Source: Cytophagales bacterium (GTDB lineage: Bacteria; Bacteroidota; Bacteroidia; Cytophagales; Cyclobacteriaceae). From it: DNA of 64,000 nucleotides. The DNA is taken from assembly GCA_033344775.1 (NCBI GenBank), contig JAWPMT010000005.1, positions 1,409,501-1,473,500 on the forward strand, read 5' to 3'. Shown here in pieces: positions 1-8,942 of this stretch (position 1 is its first letter; every line of letters starts with the position of its first letter). The position numbers and the translations under genes were made by a program. The notes below the pieces were generated by a model, which did no database searches, was not told the origin of the DNA, and saw only the letters and a list, made by a program, of their open reading frames with translations.

Positions 1-948
1 AATAGCAATGTCACCACGAAATAAGTCAGTGATCTGAGCTGCAATCAGCCCTCCACCCATGCCAATGATCAGCCAGGGTAAACGCGCCTTGGATAATGCC
101 CACACAGAATCATCTTCTTCCACATCCGAAGAAATACCTGCCATCATTTGGCGTTCTTCCTCTGCAGTTTCTGTGATCACGTCTACAATATCATCAATGG
201 TGATCCTACCCACCAGTTTACCACGTGGATTGATGACGGGAACGGCATCCAAATCATACTTCTGCATGATGGAGGCCACTTCATCTTCCTCGATGTAGGT
301 CTCTACGGCATGGATGTCTTTGGAATAAATGTCTTCGACCTTTACACTGTCATCTGACAGAATGATCTTCTTCAAACTGACTTTACCTAACAGCTTATCA
401 AAATCATCAACCACATACACGGAATATATCTTTTCTACCCGGCCCGCCTGCTTTCTAATCTCTTCAATACACTGCTTGATGTCCCAATTGAGATTGGCCT
501 TGATCAGCTCTTTGGCCATCAGACCACCAGCAACATCCTCATCATATCGCAATAAGTCGGTCAGGTTGCGTGCCTTCTCTTCATTGCTGATGAAACCAAT
601 GATCTCCTCGCGTTTCTTCAAAGGAAACTGCATGGCAATATCAGCCGCATCATCCGAATCCATGTGAAGCAGGAATTCAGCAATTTCTTCTAGCGTAAAA
701 TATTCGAGGAACTCTTCTCTTACATCTTCATCAAGACCAGCGAGAATGGCAGCATCTGTTTCTGCAGGCAAAAGGTCGAAAACGAATTTGCAAACCTCGC
801 CCTCGAACTCATCTAATAAGGCAGAAATATCTGCAGGATTGGCACCATCGAGGGTATCGAGTATAAAGTCCTTGTCCTGGGTCTCTACGGCTTCTTCAAA
901 CCGTTCCAGGTACTCTTTGGACAACTCAAATTCCATCGTGGTATTCAT
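1..948 (-). CDS. mgtE: Magnesium transporter MgtE, N-terminal part (cut by window edge)
   Basis: MgtE is an inner-membrane Mg2+ channel gated by its cytosolic domains. Reading the minus strand from 948 gives MNTTMEFELSKEYLERFEEA, followed by the acidic superhelical N domain (for example LHMDSDDAADIAMQFPLKKR). Two CBS modules follow: one around KIYSVYVVDDFDKLLGKVSL and one around YDLDAVPVINPRGKLVGRIT. The first membrane-entry segment (LPWLIIGMGGGLIAAQI) is reached near base 30. About 316 codons are visible, and the transmembrane pore lies outside the window. Its start codon overlaps the rsmA stop by 4 bases (945-948), so the two are probably cotranscribed with rsmA first. The identification is strong from domain order. 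The exact start could also be the second Met, four codons in. Confidence 0.93.
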   Translation of the reverse strand, partial: MNTTMEFELSKEYLERFEEAVETQDKDFILDTLDGANPADISALLDEFEGEVCKFVFDLLPAETDAAILAGLDEDVREEFLEYFTLEEIAEFLLHMDSDDAADIAMQFPLKKREEIIGFISNEEKARNLTDLLRYDEDVAGGLMAKELIKANLNWDIKQCIEEIRKQAGRVEKIYSVYVVDDFDKLLGKVSLKKIILSDDSVKVEDIYSKDIHAVETYIEEDEVASIMQKYDLDAVPVINPRGKLVGRITIDDIVDVITETAEEERQMMAGISSDVEEDDSVWALSKARLPWLIIGMGGGLIAAQITDLFRGDIAI

Positions 949-1715
949 GCGGTGCCGATGCGTTTGGTAAGTGTGACAAAATCATTGACCGACAATTGTT
1001 CAGCGCGCAGATCAAAGGTCTTGTCTTCAGTCAGTGAAGTAGGCAAATTTAGGCCTTTCAGCGCGTTGCGCAATGTTTTACGCCTTTTTCCAAAGCCTTC
1101 TTTAACGACTCTTTTGAAAAGCTTTTCATCACAATCCAGCTCAGCAGTTTCATTCCTTTTCAATCGAATAACGGCCGAATTCACCTTGGGTGGCGGATCA
1201 AAAACATGTGGCGGGACCGTAAACAAATATTCTACCTCATAGAAAGCCTGAAGCAACACACTCAGGATGCCATAAACTTTATTGCCATGTGGTGAACAAA
1301 TACGATCTGCTACTTCCTTCTGGATCATACAAACGACTTCCTTTACCAGTATTCGTTGATCGTAAGCCTGAAAGAACAGCTGCGAAGAAATGTTGTAAGG
1401 AAAGTTGCCAATAATTGTGACGTCCTTTTCAAATTGCGAAAGGTCCAATCGCAGGAAATCTTGATAGCGAAAGCGGTCCATGTGTAATGGATAATTCACC
1501 TTCAGATAATCAATGGATTCCTCGTCCAGGTCATAGGCATAGAAATCCATTTTTTTCTCAATCAATCCCTTGGAAAGCACCCCGGTCCCTGGTCCGACCT
1601 CCAATACCACACGATCATCCTGCGAAGGTGAAAGCGACTCCACAATGCTTTGCGCAATGGACTCATCTCTCAAAAAATGCTGACCAAGGTGTTTTTTAGG
1701 CTTTACGGATCTCAA
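945..1715 (-). CDS. rsmA: 16S rRNA dimethyladenosine transferase RsmA (KsgA)
   Basis: RsmA dimethylates two adjacent adenines near the 3' end of 16S rRNA during small-subunit maturation. The 256-residue product has the family N-terminus PKKHLGQHFLRD, the SAM-binding motif VLEVGPGTGVLSKGL around residue 40, and the catalytic NFPYNISSQ motif near residue 105, followed by the usual C-terminal helical domain (FGKRRKTLRNAL). Its length is normal for the family. It is followed by mgtE with a 4-base overlap. It is divergent from pdxA; in many Bacteroidota rsmA and pdxA are neighbours. Confidence 0.97.
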   Translation of the reverse strand: MRSVKPKKHLGQHFLRDESIAQSIVESLSPSQDDRVVLEVGPGTGVLSKGLIEKKMDFYAYDLDEESIDYLKVNYPLHMDRFRYQDFLRLDLSQFEKDVTIIGNFPYNISSQLFFQAYDQRILVKEVVCMIQKEVADRICSPHGNKVYGILSVLLQAFYEVEYLFTVPPHVFDPPPKVNSAVIRLKRNETAELDCDEKLFKRVVKEGFGKRRKTLRNALKGLNLPTSLTEDKTFDLRAEQLSVNDFVTLTKRIGTA

Positions 1716-1825
1716 AAGACTATCCTTTTAGATTGAATCAATTAATTTCGGATGCTAACTACGGCGTGAGCTACCGCTTTGCGAAGCTAACCCTACTTTG
1801 CCACGATATCTCACTTGACTAATTA

Positions 1826-1882
1826 TTTATGTCATATTGAGCCTGCCTTGATGGCAGACAGGCCTGTCGAAATAGACATAAA
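1826..1882. repeat. Nested palindromic (REP-like) element between rsmA and pdxA
   Basis: An 8-base inverted repeat, TTTATGTC (1826-1833) and GACATAAA (1875-1882), encloses a second inverted repeat, CCTGCC (1842-1847) with GGCAG (1853-1857). The similarity between the outer arms extends imperfectly inward, so the 57 bases could fold into one long interrupted hairpin. It lies in the shared upstream region of two divergent genes. It may be a small dispersed intergenic repeat. No second copy was seen in this window. Confidence 0.45.
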
Positions 1883-1957
1883 AGCAAACTCGATATTTCA
1901 ACAGGATATACTTCTTAAAAGCAAAGCGGGACTAATCCTAAATGGAGGTATGCATAT

Positions 1958-1965
1958 TAATTTTG
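1958..1965 (+). promoter_or_regulatory. Candidate -7 element upstream of pdxA
   Basis: TAATTTTG matches the Bacteroidota housekeeping -7 consensus TAnnTTTG and ends 27 bases before the pdxA start. No convincing -33 TTG was seen at the right distance, so this is a weak prediction. Confidence 0.35.
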
Positions 1966-1992
1966 CTCGCCTGACTTGAATCTTGTCACACA

Positions 1993-3015
1993 ATGAGTAA
2001 GGATAACAAAGACAGACATAAACCCACGATAGGCATTTCTTGTGGAGACCTGAACGGCATTGGGATGGAAGTCATCCTAAAAGCACTGAAGGACAATCGC
2101 ATTTCGAAGATCATGACCCCTGTGTTGCTCTGCTCTTCCAAAGTGGTCTCTTTTTACAAGAAGCAATTGGACATGGAAGATTTCAACTTCTTCCAGGTCG
2201 ATGCTATCGACAAAATACATCACAAGAAAATCAATGTGCTCAATGTTTGGGACGATAAACTGGAGCTTAATCCTGGTGAAGCATCCAAGGAATTAGGGCA
2301 ATACACCAGAATGTCTTTATCCATAGGAGTAGAGCTGCTAAAAGAAGGAACAATCCAGGGCCTGGTCACCGCTCCATTAAATAAGGAGTTGGTTCAGGAT
2401 GAAAATTTTGATTTCCCTGGACATACCGAATACCTGGCTGATGCATTTGGACAAGAAGAAAGCCTGATGTTCATGGTTCACGAGCAACTACGCGTGGGTG
2501 TTGTCACCGGGCACATCCCTTTGACCGAAGTTTCGGGAGCAGTGACCACCGAGAGTATCGTGAAGAAAGCCAAGATCATGTTCAAGTCGTTGCAGAAAGA
2601 TTTTGGCATCAAGAAACCACGGATCGCCGTATTAGGCATGAATCCACATGCAGGAGAAAATGGCTTGTTAGGTAAAGAAGAAGAAGAAACGATCATTCCT
2701 GCGATCCAGCAGCTGAAGGAAGGTGGAAATCTCGCATACGGGCCTTATCCTGCAGATGGATTCTTCGGAAGCTCGCAGTTCACCAACTTCGATGCAGTAC
2801 TTGCTATGTATCATGACCAGGGACTGATCCCATTTAAGCAATTCTCTTTCGGTGGAGGCGTCAATTTCACCGCAGGACTACCTGCAGTACGTACTTCACC
2901 CGATCATGGTACTGCCTTTAATCTCGCTGGCAAAAACGTCGCAGAAGAGTCTTCATTTAGAAGTGCCTTGTTCTGTGCTTGTGATATCATTAAGAATAGA
3001 GGGGAGTACGAATGA
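1993..3015 (+). CDS. pdxA: 4-hydroxythreonine-4-phosphate dehydrogenase PdxA
   Basis: PdxA oxidises 4-phosphohydroxy-L-threonine with NAD in the DXP-dependent pathway to pyridoxal phosphate. The 340-residue product has the expected N-terminus (IGISCGDLNGIGMEVILKAL), the metal-binding segment FPGHTEYLADAF, the AMYHDQGLIPFKQF motif and the C-terminal TSPDHGTAFNLAGK motif. It is a full-length family member with no visible damage. It stands alone on the plus strand, divergent from rsmA, with 435 non-coding bases behind it. Confidence 0.97.
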   Translation: MSKDNKDRHKPTIGISCGDLNGIGMEVILKALKDNRISKIMTPVLLCSSKVVSFYKKQLDMEDFNFFQVDAIDKIHHKKINVLNVWDDKLELNPGEASKELGQYTRMSLSIGVELLKEGTIQGLVTAPLNKELVQDENFDFPGHTEYLADAFGQEESLMFMVHEQLRVGVVTGHIPLTEVSGAVTTESIVKKAKIMFKSLQKDFGIKKPRIAVLGMNPHAGENGLLGKEEEETIIPAIQQLKEGGNLAYGPYPADGFFGSSQFTNFDAVLAMYHDQGLIPFKQFSFGGGVNFTAGLPAVRTSPDHGTAFNLAGKNVAEESSFRSALFCACDIIKNRGEYE

Positions 3016-3450
3016 ATTTGATTGTCTGCATTCGGAAAAACTCATTCGACGGGAGTTTTCTGATGATATCAAAGGGAAATGCTCGAAAGAAGTGAACAAC
3101 TAATGTCTTGTGACATCAAAGCAATATCCTTAAAGGAAATCCAAAAAGGAATGGCTTCGCGCACCGGAAAGTAAATGTCAAATTTTCTATTTCACCCGCT
3201 AACTCAACAAGAGCTTTGGGAGTAATTGATTGGTATATTTCGGTCAATCAGAAAGTAACTAAGGAGTTTTAGATTCAGATCAACCACGAGTTCGAAAGGG
3301 TTTAAGAATCAAAGTAACTTCCTGGGTAACCAACAGGCTACTTGCTTCACGTCTTTAGATTGATTATTTTAGGAAATACCTGTATGAGATTTCATCTCCA
3401 TCTCTTGTTCAGGCTAATATTTAAATAATCAGCATAAAAACTCACTAGTC
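3016..3450. other. Intergenic region between pdxA and the LodA-like gene
   Basis: About 435 bases with no open frame I can support, no tRNA-like fold and no clear terminator. The stretch is AT-rich toward the LodA-like start and presumably holds its promoter, but no good TAnnTTTG/TTG pair stood out. Confidence 0.5.
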
Positions 3451-6219
3451 ATGAACAGGCGTGATTTCACCGCAAAGTCATTGGCCTCCTCGGCCCTTTT
3501 GGCAACCCTCCCACTTTCAGAATTGTTTGGATCTAATTTACCATCAGGAGAACTTCCTGTTCTTTCCTATGATCAGATCAATCCAGAAACGAAGGATCAA
3601 TTCAAAACAACACTGGATTGGATGCGGAACAATGGGTGGAATGGCTTCCTAAAGAATGAACTAAAGATCAACATTGATCTGTCATCCAATATCTCTTTGG
3701 ACTCGTTACAAAAGCCCTTAGCTGATATCAAGCAACTGAGAACCATCAAAGGACTCGAGGATTTTTCTGGTCAGCAATTGATCCAGCCTGGCATTCCGGA
3801 AGAAAGCTTGCTCTATCACCTCATGGCTTCTCCCAGGGTCAAATCTTTACTAATCAAGTCTTACCCGGAAATTGGCGAACTGGAAGCATTGGAAAATTAT
3901 ATTTACAGCTTCGTTGATTTGGATCGCTACCCTTTCCAGAACAAAGACAATGTTTTCCTAACTGTATTGTCCTACGAATATCGGCCTGGATTAAAGACTC
4001 CTCCCTATTATCAAAACTATTTGGATCGATCTAAAGCATCACGAATGGTCTTTTCCAGATGCGGCGTTGCCCGAATTGGTACAGACCCGCTGAATTATGA
4101 TGCTGAAAACCGATTATTCACCAACGAACCAAAAGCAGCAAACAAAAACAACGTTGCAGTAACTGCCGCGAGATATGGACTGTTTCTAGTGGAATTGGTA
4201 GACGCCAAAGATTCCCGTATCAAGATCATGAATCGGCAAAAAGAAGAAGCAAAAGGTAAAAGCCCCCGTCGCTTTGTATGCCCGATTGCGAAAATCACGG
4301 ATACGGATGCTTATCAGATCGAATATGGACATCATCATATCAATGAAAAACTGTATCGTTTGAGTCAGTATCGTTATCAGGATCGTGCGATTGAATTCAA
4401 TAAAGACCTGGATCTCGAGAAGGAACCATTCATCAGAGTTGATTCAAGTGAACCAACACTCCAAAAAAATGATCAACCAATGGTCGATACCATGGCAGTC
4501 GGCTCATCGATCCTGGTAACTTCCATTCCTGATGAATTGATCAGATTTGCTTATCAGGACGGAAAATTATTGTCTGTGCCTGTACCTGAAGGATGGGCCA
4601 AAAGAATGCATTCGAATCGAAGGCACTCTGCCATGAAACTCCCTAACGAGTATGGTAAGGAAGTAACCAATGTCATCATATCCGATGTGATCTATCGCAG
4701 ATCCAGACGAGTAACGAGCCTTCGTTCTCCAAAAATTGCACCTCTGTTTCTCAACATCAAGTTTGAAGCAGATGAGTCAGCCCAATCGGGCTATAAGCAC
4801 ATCGATGGAGAAACTTATCCAGGCACTGGCTTTGAAGATAAAATCCAAAAAGGCGGTTATCAAACCATCATTTTTGAAGACAGCATTTGTGATGGTTGCG
4901 TTGCTGCAAAGCTCGTTAGCAAAAACAATTCACTTAGTGGAATTCTGGAAGAAAAGTCGAATCAGGTGCTGCCTGCTTTCTCTCTGGTCACCGCCCCCGA
5001 CTTCTTTCCCTATATTGATAGTAACGACATCCGTGCTTCATACAAACCTGGCCGAGGCGTCAATACTGATCAGGATTTTTTCGAAGGTGGGACCATGAAC
5101 CTTAGCGGAATCCGACAAAGGGGCAATCCTGCACTAAGAAATCCATTCAATCCTACCGAACCTGCCTTTGCAAGTACACTTGAAGAAAACAAAAGCCATG
5201 ACACCCTCACCGTCGTGGTTTCGAGTGGAAAGAACATGGACGATACAACGAATCAACCCATACAAAATTTTGAGCGAAATTTCCTTACTTCAAGCTTTTT
5301 GCCAGATACAGGTACCGGTGTATTTTTCCCCGGTTGGGATGTTACTTATTCCGCTGAGCCTGGAAAAGTCAAGAGCCAAAGTCCCTATATCGCTACTTAT
5401 GGTTTAGGCTCTCCTTTTCCGGAAGACATGAAATTGTGTGCGGCCGCTAATGGCATGTGGCCGGTTACTTCACCGGATGCCGGACGTACTTTCCAGGGTT
5501 CGTTGGAGGCTTTTCCCATTGTAAACCTCAAACCCAATACGGCCATTCCACTGATGGATCAGGAGATAGGCATCCACCCCAACAGTCCGGCAGTAAAGAC
5601 ACACAGACAGTCTCCGAACTATGGCTGGGATGGCGAACAAGGACCGTTCGTTGAATGGAGACAAAACAACCTACAGGTCAATTATACGGATATCGGTCGA
5701 GCGGACTACTTATTGAACCTCCTGGATGATAACATTGGATTTGACATGTCTCAATTGCGTAATCTGGAAGGTCAAGAAGTGGTGCGAAGAATGGATTGCC
5801 TGAGAAAGACCATCAAAAAAGTGGACCATAAGAAATTATGGAGTACCAAACTTTGGCTCATCAACGCGGTAAAAGTGGATGACTGGAGCAAGCCTTTCGA
5901 TCCGAAGTGTCTTCCGAATGAGGGGATCTTCAGCCAGATCGATTATAAAACCCCTCAAAATGATATGCTGTCTGGCAAAGGATATTTCTTCGTGATCGCC
6001 AAAACAGGAAAAGGTGAATCCCAGAATATCGGTGATCTGGACGATACTGACGAAGACAAAAAGAGACTGATGCTTCCGGTCAAGAAAATGTGGATCTGCC
6101 AAATCACAACTGGTGCATTGGCTTTTACCCAAATCAAAAAAGACCAAAAAAAACCTGGAAAGTGGAAAAGAGAAGTGTGGTACGTGCCCAATAAAGAGAA
6201 AGAAAATAGTCAGGCATGA
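3451..6219 (+). CDS. LodA/GoxA-like (CTQ-dependent amino acid oxidase family) protein with Tat-type signal
   Basis: Family members such as lysine epsilon-oxidase LodA and glycine oxidase GoxA oxidatively deaminate amino acids using a cysteine tryptophylquinone made from their own Cys and Trp residues. This 922-residue protein starts with a twin-arginine-like leader (MNRRDFTAKS plus a hydrophobic stretch to about residue 28). Residues 30-195 form an extra N-terminal region that includes LIQPGIPEESLLYHL. The LodA-type start CGVARIG follows at 204-210. A segment with Cys663 and Trp670 (LCAAANGMWPVTSPDAGRTF) resembles the Trp-Pro region conserved in LodA proteins, but the cofactor pair cannot be assigned without alignment. 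The stop codon overlaps the start of the LodB-like partner, as in lodAB operons. The substrate is unknown. The family call is good; oxidase activity is inference. Confidence 0.8.
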   Translation: MNRRDFTAKSLASSALLATLPLSELFGSNLPSGELPVLSYDQINPETKDQFKTTLDWMRNNGWNGFLKNELKINIDLSSNISLDSLQKPLADIKQLRTIKGLEDFSGQQLIQPGIPEESLLYHLMASPRVKSLLIKSYPEIGELEALENYIYSFVDLDRYPFQNKDNVFLTVLSYEYRPGLKTPPYYQNYLDRSKASRMVFSRCGVARIGTDPLNYDAENRLFTNEPKAANKNNVAVTAARYGLFLVELVDAKDSRIKIMNRQKEEAKGKSPRRFVCPIAKITDTDAYQIEYGHHHINEKLYRLSQYRYQDRAIEFNKDLDLEKEPFIRVDSSEPTLQKNDQPMVDTMAVGSSILVTSIPDELIRFAYQDGKLLSVPVPEGWAKRMHSNRRHSAMKLPNEYGKEVTNVIISDVIYRRSRRVTSLRSPKIAPLFLNIKFEADESAQSGYKHIDGETYPGTGFEDKIQKGGYQTIIFEDSICDGCVAAKLVSKNNSLSGILEEKSNQVLPAFSLVTAPDFFPYIDSNDIRASYKPGRGVNTDQDFFEGGTMNLSGIRQRGNPALRNPFNPTEPAFASTLEENKSHDTLTVVVSSGKNMDDTTNQPIQNFERNFLTSSFLPDTGTGVFFPGWDVTYSAEPGKVKSQSPYIATYGLGSPFPEDMKLCAAANGMWPVTSPDAGRTFQGSLEAFPIVNLKPNTAIPLMDQEIGIHPNSPAVKTHRQSPNYGWDGEQGPFVEWRQNNLQVNYTDIGRADYLLNLLDDNIGFDMSQLRNLEGQEVVRRMDCLRKTIKKVDHKKLWSTKLWLINAVKVDDWSKPFDPKCLPNEGIFSQIDYKTPQNDMLSGKGYFFVIAKTGKGESQNIGDLDDTDEDKKRLMLPVKKMWICQITTGALAFTQIKKDQKKPGKWKREVWYVPNKEKENSQA

Positions 6220-7247
6220 AATATGACGTCATTGTCCTTGGCAGTGGACCAGCTGGTACCGCAGCGGCGATCACCTGTCATCAAGCCGGGCTTCAGTCAG
6301 CCTTAGTGACTTCCGGAAAGAAAGCATCTGTCACTGAAGCAAATCCTGTCCAAAGCATCCATCCCGGCGTGGTGACCTTGCTACAAGAATTAGGCTTGGA
6401 AGACACCCTGGAAGGAAGTACCCGATCTTCTTTTGAATCGATCCAGGTGAATGGAAAAACTAACCCATTAAACCCCTACAATAATGAAGCCTGGTATGGC
6501 CATCACTTGAATCGTCATCTATGGGATAAGGCCCTATTAAATCACCTGGATCATTTACCGCTGGACTTGTTCACTGATACAACCGTCAATAAAATCACAC
6601 GTGGAACCGATTCGATCATTGAAGTTTTTATCAATCCAAAAACCAAAATACAAGGTAAGTACCTGATTGATGCCAGTGGTTATCGTCGAATTTCACGTCA
6701 CTTTCTCAAACTCGATGAAATATTTCTGACCCATCCGATGACTTGCTGGACGGGAAGATCCCGGAGCTCCAAACGGCACGATATCAGCACTTCTTTCACC
6801 ATGAATAAAAACGGTTGGACATGGCTGGCGCCAGAGAGTGAAAACATTGTCACCTGGAACACTCTCCGGGTTGATAAAGGGTTAGCCCCTAACGACCTAC
6901 TTCCGGATTTGGAACCTGTGGGCAAGGCCACAGCACATAATGTGAGATGGCGTGTGTTCCGGCCAATATGTGATCAACAAGTATTATTATGCGGGGATGC
7001 CGCGGGCATCTTAGACCCGGCAGCCGGCCAAGGTATTCTCAGTGCCCTATTATCTGGCATCAAGGCCGGGCAATGCCTGAACGAATGTAATTCAAATCCC
7101 GAACAAGAAGTTTTCTTCTTTGCGATGTACGATCAGTGGTTCATCTCACAATTCGAACAAAAGGTAGAAGATTTGGCGAACTATTATAAAGTGGCAGATA
7201 TCTCTATTTTATTACATCATCAAGAGGACACAATTACCACTTCATAG
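6216..7247 (+). CDS. LodB-like FAD-dependent protein
   Basis: LodB-type flavoproteins are needed to make the quinone cofactor of their LodA partner. The 343-residue product has an N-terminal FAD Rossmann motif (VIVLGSGPAGTAAAI, residues 5-19) and the second flavin motif LLCGDAAGILDPAAGQGILS near residue 255. This layout fits the halogenase/geranylgeranyl-reductase-like flavoprotein group that contains LodB. ATG overlaps the TGA of the LodA-like gene (6216-6219), indicating translational coupling. Pairing with the upstream gene is the main evidence for role. On its own it could be another FAD oxidoreductase. Confidence 0.8.
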   Translation: MKYDVIVLGSGPAGTAAAITCHQAGLQSALVTSGKKASVTEANPVQSIHPGVVTLLQELGLEDTLEGSTRSSFESIQVNGKTNPLNPYNNEAWYGHHLNRHLWDKALLNHLDHLPLDLFTDTTVNKITRGTDSIIEVFINPKTKIQGKYLIDASGYRRISRHFLKLDEIFLTHPMTCWTGRSRSSKRHDISTSFTMNKNGWTWLAPESENIVTWNTLRVDKGLAPNDLLPDLEPVGKATAHNVRWRVFRPICDQQVLLCGDAAGILDPAAGQGILSALLSGIKAGQCLNECNSNPEQEVFFFAMYDQWFISQFEQKVEDLANYYKVADISILLHHQEDTITTS

Positions 7248-7275
7248 ACTATTTAAAACATTATCTTTATATACT

Positions 7276-7428
7276 ATGTCGAATACCACACAAACGCAGG
7301 AAAAGCTTCCCAGAAAGCTAAAAAAGGCCCAGAAAAAGCAACTCAAAGCAGAGAAAAAAGCAGAAAAAAAGTTGAGAAAGGAGATGAAAAAACGACTTAA
7401 AAAGAAGAAGAAACTGAAGAAGAAGTGA
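7276..7428 (+). CDS. Lysine-rich 50-residue peptide downstream of the LodA/LodB pair
   Basis: A short open frame starts 28 bases after the LodB-like stop, on the same strand. It begins MSNTTQTQEKLPRKLKKAQK and continues as an almost uninterrupted run of Lys, Arg, Glu, Ala and Leu ending in LKKKKKLKKK. About half of the residues are lysine. It would form a highly basic amphipathic helix and has no signal peptide. It resembles no family I can name. Basic low-complexity sequence is easily produced by A-rich DNA, so translation is unproven, but position and spacing fit a third gene in the operon. Confidence 0.45.
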   Translation: MSNTTQTQEKLPRKLKKAQKKQLKAEKKAEKKLRKEMKKRLKKKKKLKKK

Positions 7429-7780
7429 TTCGCATGGCAGTGTGTCTTTGTAGCTGTATTTCAACTACTGTACTAAAGGATAGCATTCGTGTTAGAGGCT
7501 AGTGGCCATAATCGATTTATAAGATTCATGACTAATTGAATAAACTCTGACTCCTTCATAGAGAAGTATGATCTGTAAAGAAGATGATGACTAGAAAATA
7601 ATGTAATTCCTAGCGGCAGCCCCGCATCTGCGCCGGGCTGTGAAGCGGCGTGTGGGTTGGGGCGTCTGGTTAGCTCTCGCAATTATTTAGAATAACATAA
7701 CTTTTAAGCTAAGCAACAACCTAAAAAGGTGAGTACCTGACCATAAAATCTTAATATTAGAAATGCTAAATGATTTTGAG

Positions 7781-7887
7781 ATCCCGGTATTCCTTCACTA
7801 CGCTTCGGAAACCGGGATGACGCTTTTAAGGTCGAGGCACCTTCTCGGCTCCGGCCGAGAAGGGAGTATTTGATCGGCTTGGCCGAT
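7781..7887. repeat. Cluster of three hairpin-forming palindromes
   Basis: Hairpin 1 pairs ATCCCGGTATTCC (7781-7793) with GGAAACCGGGAT (7807-7818). Hairpin 2 is a perfect 10-base stem, CCTTCTCGGC (7840-7849) with GCCGAGAAGG (7854-7863), around a four-base loop. Hairpin 3 pairs ATCGGC (7873-7878) with GCCGAT (7882-7887). The first resembles dispersed intergenic palindromes seen in other bacteria. No other copy was noticed here. Function is unknown. Confidence 0.55.
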
Positions 7888-8082
7888 TGGACCATTCCAT
7901 ATACAAGTATCTTTAGCTCTTATTAAGTTAAGGCTTATCATCAAAGTCTCAATACGCTCTTCCCTGTGGGAATCTTTTGAAAAATGAAAAAACAGTTAAA
8001 CTGTTGGGCAAAGACTCCTTCAGGAGTGACCTTAAATGAATAGCAATGCAATCCTCCTAAGAAAGGGAAATTTGTATTCTTT

Positions 8083-8115
8083 TTTGTTTCAATCCACTAA
8101 TAATCACTAGCTTTG
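8083..8115 (+). promoter_or_regulatory. Promoter of the yceD-rpmF-fabH gene group
   Basis: TTTG (8083-8086) and TAGCTTTG (8108-8115) are separated by 21 bases. This matches the Bacteroidota primary sigma factor pattern TTTG-N17-23-TAnnTTTG. The predicted transcript start lies about 14 bases before the ATG at 8136. Confidence 0.65.
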
Positions 8116-8135
8116 CGGTTCTTTATTGCGCTCTA

Positions 8136-8663
8136 ATGGATAAGAAGGCGTTTCGGACATTTGAAATCAGCATTTTTAACCTCTCTAACAAGGTTCATGA
8201 ATACAGATTTCCTATTAATGAAACCTTATTCAATCTGTTTGAGCAAAGTATCGCTGAGCGTGGAGAAGGCACTTGTGAAGTGGTTTTGACACGATCTGAA
8301 ACCATGATAACCTTGCATTTTAATATTAATGCCAAGGTCGAACTGATCTGCGATATCTCTGTTAAGCCTTTTTGGCATGACATTGTTGTAGAAAAAGACA
8401 TCATGGTGAAGTTTGGCGAAGAAGATGAGGAGTTGAGCGAAGATGTGATTGTGATCCACCGAGATACACAGTTTTTCAACGTGGCGGAGTACATCTATCA
8501 GTTCCTTTTGTTGAGCATCCCGATGAAGCGGATTCATCCGGATATCAAAGATGAAGAGCGGCCCGACATTGTTTACAGCTCTGGTGAGCAGGAACAAGAT
8601 GAAACGGAGGAGCAGGAAATTGATCCCCGATGGGCAGCATTAAAGAATTTGAAACAAGAATAG
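8136..8663 (+). CDS. YceD/DUF177 family protein
   Basis: The YceD (DUF177) family sits directly upstream of rpmF in most bacteria and is linked with 23S rRNA accumulation. The 175-residue product has the family's acidic central region (KFGEEDEELSEDVIVIHRDT) and the ending PRWAALKNLK typical of DUF177 proteins. The usual cysteine pairs are not visible, as in other Bacteroidota members. The next gene, rpmF, begins 21 bases downstream, supporting the call. Confidence 0.88.
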   Translation: MDKKAFRTFEISIFNLSNKVHEYRFPINETLFNLFEQSIAERGEGTCEVVLTRSETMITLHFNINAKVELICDISVKPFWHDIVVEKDIMVKFGEEDEELSEDVIVIHRDTQFFNVAEYIYQFLLLSIPMKRIHPDIKDEERPDIVYSSGEQEQDETEEQEIDPRWAALKNLKQE

Positions 8664-8684
8664 AAGAGATAAAATAGTTGTATC

Positions 8685-8876
8685 ATGGCGCATCCAAAGA
8701 GAAAGATCTCGAAAACGAGACGGGATAAACGAAGAACTAACGTCAAAGCCACTCCTAAAAGCTACGTGATTTGCCAAACCACTGGCGAAGCTCACTTGCC
8801 ACACCGTGCTCACTGGCATGAAGGCAAACTTTACTACAAGGGAAAAGTAGTAATGGAGAAAGAAGTTTTAGCGTAA
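8685..8876 (+). CDS. rpmF: 50S ribosomal protein L32
   Basis: This small basic protein of the large ribosomal subunit has 63 residues and starts [18 protein letters not shown], the diagnostic L32 N-terminus. It continues with the [14 protein letters not shown] segment. Zinc-binding cysteine pairs are mostly absent (one Cys), so this is the C-minus form. It is cotranscribed with yceD. Confidence 0.97.
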   Translation: MAHPKRKISKTRRDKRRTNVKATPKSYVICQTTGEAHLPHRAHWHEGKLYYKGKVVMEKEVLA

Positions 8877-8900
8877 GCATTTATTACCTTCGCAAATTGT

Positions 8901-8922
8901 CAGCCTGGAATATTCCGGGCTG
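8901..8922 (+). terminator. Hairpin after rpmF
   Basis: CAGCCTGGA and TCCGGGCTG form a near-perfect stem followed by ATTTTAT. It is placed between rpmF and fabH and could terminate or attenuate transcription into fabH. Confidence 0.5.
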
Positions 8923-8942
8923 ATTTTATATAAACCATAGGC

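Larger units (their letters stand above)
7429..8135. other. 707-base intergenic region with hairpins
   Basis: No convincing coding frame. A GC-rich patch lies around 7610-7670, three closely spaced hairpins at 7781-7887 (listed separately), and the yceD promoter at the right end. The short minus-strand open frames here have no recognisable product and run through the hairpins. Confidence 0.5.

Noticed and set aside
2852-3103. Plus-strand frame overlapping the end of pdxA
   Set aside because: Most of it is pdxA read in another frame; the short part beyond has no support.
7473-7895. Two short minus-strand frames in the gap before yceD
   Set aside because: No recognisable product, and they run through the hairpins and the GC-rich patch.
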